A DNA stretch of 57,660 bases from Eubacterium sp. (GTDB lineage: Bacteria > Bacillota > Clostridia > Lachnospirales > Lachnospiraceae). Positions within the stretch are counted from its first letter, which is position 1. Every line of letters starts with the position of its first letter. The stretch lies in assembly GCA_024697845.1 (NCBI GenBank), contig JAILRZ010000005.1, forward strand, positions 1 to 57,660. Direction: 5' to 3'. Positions 35,893-44,434 of the stretch are shown here, one piece after another. Both the position numbers and the translations under genes were made by a program. Below the pieces are notes generated by a model, which had not been told where the DNA came from, ran no database searches, and saw only the letters and a list, made by a program, of their open reading frames with translations.

Positions 35893-37811
35893 TGGAAAAA
35901 CTAATCAGACTAATCAAGTTGTTCTTCACCAATGACCTGGGTGAGGAAAAGGGAATTAAGGCAAACGACTATGGAGCAATCAATGATTTTGTCTATGCGG
36001 TAAAGGTTTCATGGAAATATAACAAAATCTATATTCTGGCAGTTATGATTGCAGGAATTTCTATGTCCCTGTTTCAATTAATCGGTGTTTTGATTCCAAA
36101 GGTGGTATTGGAACTGGTGGAGCGAAATGTTACCACAAAGACTATGGTTATTTCATTGGTAGTCGTTGGTATCATTGCAATTATTTTCAATTACACGCAG
36201 GGGAAATCCGAGATTGTAACGGAGTATGGATTTGATAAAGTTCAGTATCATCTCATGGGGAATTATTTGAAAAAAGTATTTTATACCGATTACAAAAATA
36301 TGGAAAATCCGGATTTTCTGGATTTGGCAGAACGGGCAAGAAGGGCCACATATTACAATACTGGATTCCATGGTTATTGTATGAATGTGAAGTGGGTAAT
36401 CAATTCGCTGACATTGGCGCTCATTTCCGGAATCAGCATTTTATTTATTCATCCGCTGATTGTGCCAGCATTGGGAATTTTGTCCTATCTGAGTTACCGC
36501 TTTTTTGAAAATACAATGCAGTGGAACAAAATTCATTATGAAGATGCTATGGCAGGAAATTGGCGTAAGCACAATTACCTGAGTAACTGTACCAGAGATT
36601 TTGGGTATGCCAAGGATATTCGTCTTTTTGGAATGACTCCATGGATTCAAAGAATTTGGGACGACATCAATACGGTCTTTTGGAAACGCTGCAAAATGCG
36701 TCACAACCGATGGACCATGTGCGAAGTGAAAATCAGCCTATTAAATCTGATTCAGAACAGTATTTTATATGTGGTCCTCATTTATATGGTTTTGCATAAA
36801 GGACTGGGTATTTCCAATTTTGTTCTTTATCTCGGAATGGTTACGACATTTTCGTCATCCATGACAGATTTGTTCAGTAACCTGGTTTGGATGCATCTCA
36901 ATAAATTACAGATGGACAATTACCGTACCTTTATGGATTGGAAAGAAGAAATTCCTGACGCCGAAAAAGAGGAAGGAACGATTCAGGATATTATATTGGA
37001 AAAATATCAATTCCGTTTTGAAAATGTGTCCTTCCATTATCCGGGACATGAAGAATACGTATTGAAGGATTTAAATCTTACCATCGAAGATGGAATGAAA
37101 CTGGCGGTGGTAGGAATCAATGGTGCAGGAAAGACGACGCTGACCAAACTGCTGATGCGTCTTTATGAACCGACAAAGGGAAGAATCCTGCTGAATGGAA
37201 TTGATATTAAGAAATATGACCGGAAAAAATATTATGAAATTTTTGCTCCGGTATTTCAGAATATTGAAATCTTTGCTTTTCCAATCTGGGAAAATGTTTC
37301 TATGCGTGAAAGGGAACGTACTAATATGCAGCGTGTGCAGGAAGCCATTGCGCGAAGCGGGCTGAATGAAAAAATCAATCGGTATGAAAAAGGAATTGAA
37401 ACCCAATTGCTTCGTATTTTTGATAAAAAAGGCATTGACTTGTCCGGCGGAGAGCGTCAACGCCTTGCTATGGCAAAGGCTTTGTATCAGGACCGAAGCG
37501 TTATTGTATTGGACGAACCTACCGCTGCCCTGGATGCGTTGGCAGAAGACCATATGTATCAAGAGTTTAATAAAATGGTTCAGGGAAAAACATCAATCTT
37601 TATATCACACCGTTTATCTAGTACCCGCTTTTGTGATCAGATTGTAATGTTTGAGGACGGAAAAATTGTGGAACAGGGAACCCATGAGGAACTGATGGAA
37701 ATGAATGGAAAGTATGCTTATATGTATCAGGTTCAGGCACAGTATTATCAGGAAGAAGCAAAGAAACAGCAGAATAAATTTGGAGAGGAAGGAGAGGTAA
37801 GTTATGCTTAA
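35892..37811 (+). CDS. ABC exporter half-transporter, subunit 1
   Basis: A 639-residue type IV exporter: six hydrophobic segments over residues 45-330, then an ATPase domain. Walker A is GINGAGKTT, the Q-loop segment is FAPVFQNIE, the signature LSGGERQR, Walker B VIVLDEPTAALD with the catalytic Glu, and the H-loop ISHRLSS. There is no N-terminal C39 peptidase, so it is not a double-glycine peptidase transporter. It overlaps the next gene by eight bases and should form a heterodimer with it. Substrate unknown; a drug or lipid-like compound fits the attenuator context. Confidence 0.93.
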   Translation: MEKLIRLIKLFFTNDLGEEKGIKANDYGAINDFVYAVKVSWKYNKIYILAVMIAGISMSLFQLIGVLIPKVVLELVERNVTTKTMVISLVVVGIIAIIFNYTQGKSEIVTEYGFDKVQYHLMGNYLKKVFYTDYKNMENPDFLDLAERARRATYYNTGFHGYCMNVKWVINSLTLALISGISILFIHPLIVPALGILSYLSYRFFENTMQWNKIHYEDAMAGNWRKHNYLSNCTRDFGYAKDIRLFGMTPWIQRIWDDINTVFWKRCKMRHNRWTMCEVKISLLNLIQNSILYVVLIYMVLHKGLGISNFVLYLGMVTTFSSSMTDLFSNLVWMHLNKLQMDNYRTFMDWKEEIPDAEKEEGTIQDIILEKYQFRFENVSFHYPGHEEYVLKDLNLTIEDGMKLAVVGINGAGKTTLTKLLMRLYEPTKGRILLNGIDIKKYDRKKYYEIFAPVFQNIEIFAFPIWENVSMRERERTNMQRVQEAIARSGLNEKINRYEKGIETQLLRIFDKKGIDLSGGERQRLAMAKALYQDRSVIVLDEPTAALDALAEDHMYQEFNKMVQGKTSIFISHRLSSTRFCDQIVMFEDGKIVEQGTHEELMEMNGKYAYMYQVQAQYYQEEAKKQQNKFGEEGEVSYA

Positions 37812-39621
37812 AAATACAAGAAAACAGATTACAGACATGTGGCGATGCATTCATTACTTCGCTTCCTTTGCATGGAAAGAATATCCGGTATATTACTGGT
37901 ATCTTGTTCTGGGGGTGATTGTGGAGAGCCTGGGGCCTTTTGTCACAATTATCGGAACGAAGTATCTCATTAATGAAATTGCTTATCCGGACAAAAGGGA
38001 CATGAACAAAATTGTTTTCTGGGTAATCTTTATCTGCATCGGAACGTTATTGTACCGTTCTCTCCAAAAATTTGCCAGCGAACGACAGTACTATTGTGCT
38101 GACATCTTTGAAAGAAAAATTGGTTTGCAACTGAGTACCCGCACAATGAAAATGAAGTTTCGTTATACGGAAAATCCGGAAATTCTGGACCGTGTAAAAA
38201 GAGCAGAAAGAGCCTTTGACGAAGCGGATGTGCAGACTATTATGGGAGGAATCGTAGGAATTGTATCGGGCTTGTTTGTATTGGCCGGCGTTTTTTACCT
38301 GGTTGTTAGTTGCTCGGTATGGTTGCTGGTTCCGATTGTACTTAGCTTCGTCGTAAGCACAACTATGACAATGAAGCGAACCAAACTGGCAGAAGAATAC
38401 TACAAAGTTTATTCGGAGCAGGTGCGTGAGCAGGACTACTATATGCAGAATCTGACGGAAAGCAAATTTGCGAAGGATATTCGAATTTATAAAGCAGCCG
38501 GAATGATTCTTGATAACCAGGCGATAATGGGAGAAAAAATATATACTGTGGCGAGAAAGAGTTTTCTGGAGATGTGGAATTACAGCAAATGGGACAGCAT
38601 TGTTTCTCAGGGGGCAAATGGAGCTATTTATATTATTCTTGGAATTAACACGCTCCTAAAGAGAGTCACAATCGGTGATTTCAGCAGTCTGATTCAATCC
38701 ACCATTCGATTTAAGGAATCTATGGAGAATGTCTCCAGAGGAATTTTCAGACTCCGCTATGCCACATCAATCCTGACCCACTATATTGAATTTATGGAAA
38801 GTGTTGATGAGGATACCTTAGAAGAACAGAATGCGTTGCCAATTGAAGATGCTTCAAAGGCACCGTGTATTGAATTTAAAAATGTTAGCTTTAAATATCC
38901 GGATACGGATGTTTACATTTTAAAGAATGTTAATACTATTATCCGTCCGGGAGAACATCTTGCAATTGTTGGAAGAAACGGAGCAGGAAAAACCACCTTT
39001 ATCAAGTTGCTTTGTCGATTGTATGAGGTAACGGAAGGAGAGATTCTCTTGAATGGAGTCAATATCAATCAATACCGTTACCGAGATTATGTGAAGATGC
39101 TGTCGGTTGTTTTCCAAGATTACAAGTTAATGGCATTTTCTATTTTGGAAAATATTGCCATGGATGAGTCCGAAGATGAAAGGGCGAGAACACGGGTTCG
39201 AGAATTATGTAAACTTGTCGAATTAGATGACTGGATTGATTCCTTAAAGAATCAGGAAGATACAAATCTTTACAAATTGTTTGATGAATCCGGCGTAGAA
39301 CCTTCTGGAGGACAGGCTCAGAAATTATCTATTGTCAGAGCCCTATACAAGGATGCACCAATGGTAATTCTGGATGAACCGACTGCAGCCTTAGATCCGG
39401 TGGCAGAGTATGAAATATATCAGCATTTCGATAATCTGGTAGGTGGAAAGACAGCAGTGTATATTTCACATCGGTTATCTTCCTGTCGATTCTGCGATCG
39501 AATCATTGTATTTCAGGATGGGCAGATTATTGAAGATGGAAGTCATGATGCATTAATGGCTCTTGCAAATGGATTTTATGCCAAGATGTATCTGACCCAA
39601 GCAAAACATTATAATATATAA
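37804..39621 (+). CDS. ABC exporter half-transporter, subunit 2, altered signature loop
   Basis: A 605-residue exporter subunit with the same layout as its partner. Walker A is GRNGAGKTT, the Q-loop VVFQDYKL, Walker B VILDEPTAALD and the H-loop ISHRLSS. The signature loop reads EPSGGQAQK, with Pro in place of the usual Leu of LSGGQ. That suggests one weaker composite ATP site, as in heterodimeric exporters, though both subunits keep the catalytic Glu. It ends at a strong terminator that closes the operon. Confidence 0.93.
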   Translation: MLKNTRKQITDMWRCIHYFASFAWKEYPVYYWYLVLGVIVESLGPFVTIIGTKYLINEIAYPDKRDMNKIVFWVIFICIGTLLYRSLQKFASERQYYCADIFERKIGLQLSTRTMKMKFRYTENPEILDRVKRAERAFDEADVQTIMGGIVGIVSGLFVLAGVFYLVVSCSVWLLVPIVLSFVVSTTMTMKRTKLAEEYYKVYSEQVREQDYYMQNLTESKFAKDIRIYKAAGMILDNQAIMGEKIYTVARKSFLEMWNYSKWDSIVSQGANGAIYIILGINTLLKRVTIGDFSSLIQSTIRFKESMENVSRGIFRLRYATSILTHYIEFMESVDEDTLEEQNALPIEDASKAPCIEFKNVSFKYPDTDVYILKNVNTIIRPGEHLAIVGRNGAGKTTFIKLLCRLYEVTEGEILLNGVNINQYRYRDYVKMLSVVFQDYKLMAFSILENIAMDESEDERARTRVRELCKLVELDDWIDSLKNQEDTNLYKLFDESGVEPSGGQAQKLSIVRALYKDAPMVILDEPTAALDPVAEYEIYQHFDNLVGGKTAVYISHRLSSCRFCDRIIVFQDGQIIEDGSHDALMALANGFYAKMYLTQAKHYNI

Positions 39622-39654
39622 AAAATCCGCGGAGGGTTCCGCGGATTTTTCCTT
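39621..39654 (+). terminator. Terminator of the ABC operon
   Basis: AAAAATCCGCGG (39621-39632) pairs with CCGCGGATTTTT (39639-39650), with loop AGGGTT. Confidence 0.85.
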
Positions 39655-39666
39655 AGAGGAGTGACT

Positions 39667-39990
39667 TTTCAATATATACCGTACGTCCGCGGGAATCTTT
39701 CAAAGAAATAGACGGTATGAAACTAATATTTCAATATATACCGTACGCCACCACAAATAATCCCCAAAAGCAGACGGTATGAAACAAATATTTCAATATA
39801 TACCGTACGCCACCACAAATAATCCCCAAAAGCAGACGGTATGAAACTAATATTTCAATATATACCGTACGCCACCACAAATAATCCCCAAAAGCAGACG
39901 GTATGAAACAGATTTTTCAATATATACCGTATGCCACCACAAATAATGCTAAAAAGCAGACGGTATAAATCAAATATTCCCATATATACC
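39667..39990 (+). repeat. 62-bp tandem hairpin array, five full copies and a degraded sixth
   Basis: Units start at 39667, 39729, 39791, 39853, 39915 and 39977, exactly 62 bp apart. Copies 2-4 are identical except in their last few bases. Each carries ATACCGT and, 30-odd bases later, ACGGTAT, so each can fold, and so can the junction between neighbours. Copy 1 keeps the flanks but has a different core (GTCCGCGGGAATCTTT); copy 5 has a few core changes. No ORF spans the array. Confidence 0.93.
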
Positions 39991-40018
39991 GTATTCTAAT
40001 TTCTTAAAAGACGGGAGC

Positions 40019-40207
40019 TGCACCTTGGGGAGCAATTTCGCGCTACAGGGTGCAGTAAATTCAGCGGAGAAAGAGAGAATGTGCACCTCAGAGAGCAATT
40101 TCGTGCTACAGGGTGCAGTAATCTCGGTAGATCGAGAAAAAGAGTGCACCTCAGGGAGAAGTTTTATGCCACGGGGGCAACAACTGCAGGAAAGAGAAAG
40201 AATCCGT
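40019..40207 (+). repeat. 63-bp tandem hairpin array, three copies
   Basis: Units start with TGCACC at 40019, 40082 and 40145. In copies 1 and 2 TGCACC pairs with GGGTGCA and encloses AGC(A)-rich inner stems such as AGCA-ATTTCG-TGCT. Copy 3 is diverged. Because 63 is a multiple of three, both strands show short open frames, which I take as by-products. The sequence is unrelated to the 62-bp array 30 bp upstream. Confidence 0.88.
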
Positions 40208-40229
40208 TTGCTTTCCAAGATATAACAGA

Positions 40230-40258
40230 TTGAGAAACTTTGCATTTCGTGTTAAGAT
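40230..40258 (+). promoter_or_regulatory. Promoter of pyrE
   Basis: TTGAGA at 40230-40235, 17 nt, TAAGAT at 40253-40258, directly downstream of the repeat arrays. Confidence 0.6.
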
Positions 40259-40311
40259 AAAAACGATGTGGGCAAAGCTTGCAGAAAAATGATTAAAAGG
40301 AGAATTATATA

Positions 40312-40989
40312 ATGGAAGCATATAAGCAGGAATTTATTGAATTTATGGTAGAAAGTGATGTGTTAAAGTTTGGAGAGTTTACTTTAAAAAGTGGAAGAAA
40401 GTCTCCATTTTTTATGAATGCAGGTGCATATGTTACAGGTTCTCAGTTACATAAATTAGGACAGTATTACGCAAAGGCAATCCATGAACATTATGGAGAT
40501 AATTTTGATGTGTTATTCGGACCGGCATATAAGGGAATTCCTTTGGGAGTAGCAACATGTATTGCATTTAGTGAATTATATGGAAAAGAAATCAAATATT
40601 GTTCCAACAGAAAAGAAGCAAAGGATCATGGAGATGCTGGAATTCTTTTAGGAAGCAATATTAAGGATGGAGATAAAGTTGTAATTATTGAAGATGTCAC
40701 AACATCAGGAAAGTCTATTGAAGAAACCTTCCCAATCATTAAAGCGCAGGGCGATGTGGAAATTCTTGGTTTGATGGTTTCTTTGAATCGTATGGAAAAA
40801 GGTCGCGAAAGTGACAAGAGTGCTTTGGATGAAATCAAAGAAAAGTATGGTTTTGATGCCAATGCAATTGTATCTATGGCAGATGTTGTAGAATGCCTGT
40901 ACAATAAAGAAGTTGGCGGTCGTGTTGTAATCAATGATGAGATTAAGAAAGCAATCGATGCCTACTATGAGCAGTATGGAGCAAAATAA
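40312..40989 (+). CDS. pyrE: Orotate phosphoribosyltransferase
   Basis: A 225-residue type I phosphoribosyltransferase. The PRPP motif is VVIIEDVTTSGKS, the orotate loop FTLKSGRKSPFFMNAG near residue 23, and the flexible loop YCSNRKEAKDHGDAG. It joins orotate, the product of PyrD, to PRPP. AAAAGGAG precedes the ATG. It is separated from pyrC/pyrKD by 7.5 kb and overlaps the VanZ-like gene by one base. Confidence 0.96.
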   Translation: MEAYKQEFIEFMVESDVLKFGEFTLKSGRKSPFFMNAGAYVTGSQLHKLGQYYAKAIHEHYGDNFDVLFGPAYKGIPLGVATCIAFSELYGKEIKYCSNRKEAKDHGDAGILLGSNIKDGDKVVIIEDVTTSGKSIEETFPIIKAQGDVEILGLMVSLNRMEKGRESDKSALDEIKEKYGFDANAIVSMADVVECLYNKEVGGRVVINDEIKKAIDAYYEQYGAK

Positions 40990-41447
40990 TGAAGAAGAGA
41001 ACGCGAGTTGTCAATATTGTTGGAAGAATTTTATTTGTTCTTTATATGGCATTGGCATTATATGTAATGTTCTTTTCAGAGAGTCTTGATCGTGAAAAAA
41101 TTAGCGAAAATTATCGGTATAATCTGGTGTTTGGAACAGAAATCCGACGATTTTGGGAAATGAGACATAGTTATGGATGGAACGTAACTTTGTTTAACGT
41201 TGTAGGAAATGTTCTATGCTTTGTTCCTTTTGGATTTTTGTTGCCGACCCTTTCCAGCAAAAGAGGATACAAGAACGGTGTTACAGTTACACTTCTGGCT
41301 GCTGTGTTTAGTGCTTTGGTTGAGACCGCCCAGGTGGTGGCCAGAGTAGGTGCTTTTGATGTAGATGATATTGTTCTGAATACTTTAGGTGGAATTATTG
41401 GATACATTGTTTTCGTGATTGGGAGAAAAATAATTAAGAACAGATAG
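40989..41447 (+). CDS. VanZ-like family membrane protein
   Basis: A 152-residue protein with four hydrophobic segments. NVVGNVLCFVPFGFLLP and FDVDDIVLNTLGGIIGY are the two conserved VanZ-like motifs. The family includes VanZ of teicoplanin resistance, but most members have no assigned role. It overlaps pyrE by one base and is followed by a second small membrane protein, so it may simply ride on the pyrE transcript. Confidence 0.9.
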   Translation: MKKRTRVVNIVGRILFVLYMALALYVMFFSESLDREKISENYRYNLVFGTEIRRFWEMRHSYGWNVTLFNVVGNVLCFVPFGFLLPTLSSKRGYKNGVTVTLLAAVFSALVETAQVVARVGAFDVDDIVLNTLGGIIGYIVFVIGRKIIKNR

Positions 41448-41457
41448 AGGTACTTCA

Positions 41458-41805
41458 ATGATGTTTTGGAAAAAACAGACAAGAGAGCAGAGGGAAGAAA
41501 AAAATGCGAAGCATATTCCTCTGGCGAAATATACCGAAGGTGGAAGAATTGCTACGCTGATGGGCTTGATTCATATTCTTTTGATTGCCCTGACGATTAC
41601 CGCATCTGTTTCCAAACGGGGACAGGCGGGAATTTATGTAGGCGTCATGATGCTGTTAGTCATGGTTTCAGCTGCTGTTGGATTTGTAATTGGAATTAAC
41701 AGCTTTAGAGAAACGGACAAATTTTTTCGATATTCATACATAGGAACAATCATGAATGCATCCATATGGATTGGAATTCTTGGATTGTACCTGACTTATG
41801 TTTAG
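41458..41805 (+). CDS. Small membrane protein (possible DUF6142 family)
   Basis: A 115-residue protein with a charged N-terminus (KKQTREQREEKNAKHIPLA) and three hydrophobic segments over residues 33-113. I believe it matches a small Lachnospiraceae membrane family, without certainty. It begins 10 nt after the VanZ-like gene, and the aminopeptidase ATG follows its stop by 14 nt. Function unknown. Confidence 0.65.
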   Translation: MMFWKKQTREQREEKNAKHIPLAKYTEGGRIATLMGLIHILLIALTITASVSKRGQAGIYVGVMMLLVMVSAAVGFVIGINSFRETDKFFRYSYIGTIMNASIWIGILGLYLTYV

Positions 41806-41819
41806 AAATGGGAGACAAT

Positions 41820-43829
41820 ATGGATTTTATTAAAGAGCGATATGACATATCAATAGAAAGAATTAAAGAGATTACAAAAGAAGGTGCTGTAAAGGCACCT
41901 TTTGCAGATTTTTTTGAAAAAAGTGCGAATTTTGTGGTGCAGCTGGATTGCTTGTATCAGATGGTGGAAAATGAGTCTTTTCTCGATTTGTCGATAGAAG
42001 AATTGCAGGAAATGAACCATCAGTTGTATCAGGAATTGAATCAGGAAAATTACGAGGAAAGTTATGCTAATCCGGCTTATGCAGTAAAGATGTTGGGAGA
42101 AACTTATGGGCAGTTGCTTTGTTATCTTTACGTCCAAAACCGAAAACTGATTCGCTATGCGATGCAACAGGAATTGGAATTGATTACCATCCAATTAGAG
42201 TTGTTTATTGAAATCTATAATTATTTTGAACAATTAGATAGCGTAGAGGAAAAAGATATTTTTGATACCGTGTATTCTTTTGAAAAAGATAATTCGGAAA
42301 TCTTTGTGGACCGACAGGTGGATTTAATAGTGAATCCAAATCGGGATTATTATACAAAAATTGTTATGGAAAGTGATTTAGAAGATTTACGATATCTTTA
42401 TCACTACGGAGAAGAAATTGGCGAGAATGAAATAAAGATGGCACAGTTTCTCAATGGATTACCTCAAGAAAAAATTGAACTGATTGCCAAAACCTATACG
42501 GAGGGCTTCCGGGTGGGATTTGTGAAGGCAGGAAAGCCATTGGAAAAGAAAAAGGCGGTACAGGTTCGTTATAATATTGGTTTTGAACGAATTGTGCGAA
42601 AGGCAATTGAAAATTTCGCAGAGATGGGACTTCGCCCGGTAATTTATGCCGGTGGTGTTGTTTCTACCGGATCAAATCATCAGGTGGAATTTGATCACAA
42701 AAATGATTTGGGATTATATTTGGACAAGGCTTTTGTGAAACGAAGTCTGGAAGTACGCAAGCAGGCTTATGAGGAACGAAAGAAATTGGCAGGTGAAATG
42801 GCTGGTCCGGCAGTGATTGAAATATTTGGTGAAGCGCCTTTTGAGCCGGCGAGCAAGAAGGAAGCAATTTCCCTTTCTGAAGAACAGCAGAAAATGAAAG
42901 TGGAGTTTGCCAATGAAATCTCACAAATTACCCAACAGTACATTAAAGGAGATGAAAGAAGTTTTACGATTATTGCCTTTCCAATTCCGGAATTTGGGGA
43001 AAACTTTGAAGAAATGTTTGAAGAAACCATCCGGATTAACACGCTGGATGCAACAGTATATGAAAAAGTGCAGCAGACCATTATCGATACATTGGATTTA
43101 GCGGATTATGTTCGAGTAGAGGGAAAAGGGAAGAACAAAACCTATATCAATGTTCAATTACAGCAATTGAGACATCCGGAGAAGGAAACAAAGTTCGAAA
43201 ATTGTGTGGCAGATGTAAACATTCCCTTAGGAGAAGTGTTTACTTCACCGAAACTTTCCGGAACCAATGGAAAACTTCACGTTAGTCAGGTATATCTCAA
43301 TGGACTGAAGTTCATTGATTTGGAAATGGATTTTGAAGATGGAAAAATTACCCGGTATACCTGCAAAAATTTCGAAGAGGAAGAAGAAAACAAAAAATAT
43401 ATTAAAGACAATATTCTTTTTCATCATGAAACCCTTCCAATCGGGGAATTTGCAATCGGTACGAATACGACAGCATATGTAATTGCGAATCGGTATGACG
43501 TTGTGTACAAGTTACCGATTTTGATTGTGGAAAAAATGGGTCCTCATTTTGCTGTAGGAGACACCTGCTATAGCTGGGAAGAAGAAGTTAAAGTATTCAA
43601 TCCGGATGGAAAAGAAATTATTGCCAGAGATAATGAAATGTCTATTTTGAGGAAAAAAGATGTGTCCAAAGCGTACTTTGGATGCCATACAGACATTACC
43701 CTTCCCTACGAAGAATTACAGGCAATTACAGCGGTGACTAAAGACGGAAAAGAGATTGATATTATTCGGGATGGACGCTTTGTTTTAGAAGGAACAGATT
43801 TGTTGAATGAAGCCTTTGATAAAGCGTAG
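41820..43829 (+). CDS. M29-family (thermophilic-type) aminopeptidase
   Basis: A 669-residue protein; the catalytic C-terminal half resembles AmpS/AmpT metallo-aminopeptidases. Candidate metal ligands are the Glu in PLGEVFTSPK, the Glu in GEFAIGTNT, the His in MGPHFAVGDT and the HxD in CHTDI. The N-terminal 350 residues are helical and longer than in the classic enzymes of about 410 residues, as in clostridial homologues. It should remove N-terminal residues from peptides in the cytoplasm. The ATG near GGGAGACA is preferred to one 54 nt upstream inside the preceding gene. The purE promoter lies partly in its last codons. Confidence 0.85.
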   Translation: MDFIKERYDISIERIKEITKEGAVKAPFADFFEKSANFVVQLDCLYQMVENESFLDLSIEELQEMNHQLYQELNQENYEESYANPAYAVKMLGETYGQLLCYLYVQNRKLIRYAMQQELELITIQLELFIEIYNYFEQLDSVEEKDIFDTVYSFEKDNSEIFVDRQVDLIVNPNRDYYTKIVMESDLEDLRYLYHYGEEIGENEIKMAQFLNGLPQEKIELIAKTYTEGFRVGFVKAGKPLEKKKAVQVRYNIGFERIVRKAIENFAEMGLRPVIYAGGVVSTGSNHQVEFDHKNDLGLYLDKAFVKRSLEVRKQAYEERKKLAGEMAGPAVIEIFGEAPFEPASKKEAISLSEEQQKMKVEFANEISQITQQYIKGDERSFTIIAFPIPEFGENFEEMFEETIRINTLDATVYEKVQQTIIDTLDLADYVRVEGKGKNKTYINVQLQQLRHPEKETKFENCVADVNIPLGEVFTSPKLSGTNGKLHVSQVYLNGLKFIDLEMDFEDGKITRYTCKNFEEEEENKKYIKDNILFHHETLPIGEFAIGTNTTAYVIANRYDVVYKLPILIVEKMGPHFAVGDTCYSWEEEVKVFNPDGKEIIARDNEMSILRKKDVSKAYFGCHTDITLPYEELQAITAVTKDGKEIDIIRDGRFVLEGTDLLNEAFDKA

Positions 43830-43844
43830 GGAATATGTTACAAT
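43816..43844 (+). promoter_or_regulatory. Promoter of purEMND
   Basis: TTGATA at 43816-43821, inside the aminopeptidase gene, 17 nt, then TACAAT at 43839-43844 with a TGT extension. The leader is only about 50 nt, too short for a purine riboswitch. Confidence 0.7.
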
Positions 43845-43900
43845 AGAAAGAGCGTTAAATTTCTAACAATAATAATCAATATTAAAAAAGGAGAAAAATA

Positions 43901-44401
43901 ATGGCTAAAGTAGGAATTGTTATGGGAAGCGATTCAGATTTGCCTGTAATGAGCAAGGCGGCTGAATTTTTAGACAAAGTGGGAATTGAATATGAAATGA
44001 CAATTATTTCTGCCCACAGAGAACCTGATATTTTCTTTGAATGGGCAAAGGGTGCTGAAGAAAGAGGAATCAAAATTATTATTGCAGGAGCAGGAAAGGC
44101 AGCTCATCTGCCGGGAATGTGTGCAGCATTGTTCCCAATGCCTGTAATTGGAATTCCAATGAAGACTTCAGATTTGGGTGGGGTTGATTCCCTTTACTCA
44201 ATTGTACAGATGCCATCAGGAATCCCTGTTGCAACGGTAGCCATTAATGGCGGACAGAATGCAGGAATCTTAGCAGCGAAGATTTTGGCAACTTCTGACG
44301 CAGAATTATTAAATAAATTAAAGGATTTCAGTGAGGAAATGAAAAACTCTGTTGTAGAAAAAGCAGAGCGTTTAGATGAAGTAGGTTACAAGAATTACTA
44401 A
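43901..44401 (+). CDS. purE: N5-carboxyaminoimidazole ribonucleotide mutase
   Basis: A 166-residue class I PurE. MGSDSDLPVM and IISAHREPD form the nucleotide and carboxylate site, with AGKAAHLPGM and INGGQNAGILAAKIL following. It moves the carboxylate of N5-CAIR to C4. No purK is adjacent. It heads purE-purM-purN-purD; the missing steps include purL and purB, both elsewhere in the window. Confidence 0.96.
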   Translation: MAKVGIVMGSDSDLPVMSKAAEFLDKVGIEYEMTIISAHREPDIFFEWAKGAEERGIKIIIAGAGKAAHLPGMCAALFPMPVIGIPMKTSDLGGVDSLYSIVQMPSGIPVATVAINGGQNAGILAAKILATSDAELLNKLKDFSEEMKNSVVEKAERLDEVGYKNY

Positions 44402-44434
44402 AATTCAAATAAGAGAGAAAAAGGAGATTATCAT

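Noticed and set aside
39667-39990. CRISPR array reading of the 62-bp repeats (36-bp repeat, 26-bp spacer)
   Set aside because: The would-be spacers are identical in copies 2-4, no leader or cas gene is present, and the unit is a plain tandem repeat.
39970-40245. Short open frames on both strands through the 63-bp repeats (66 and 91 codons)
   Set aside because: They exist because 63 is divisible by three; ribosome sites are poor and the repeats are hairpin-forming intergenic sequence.
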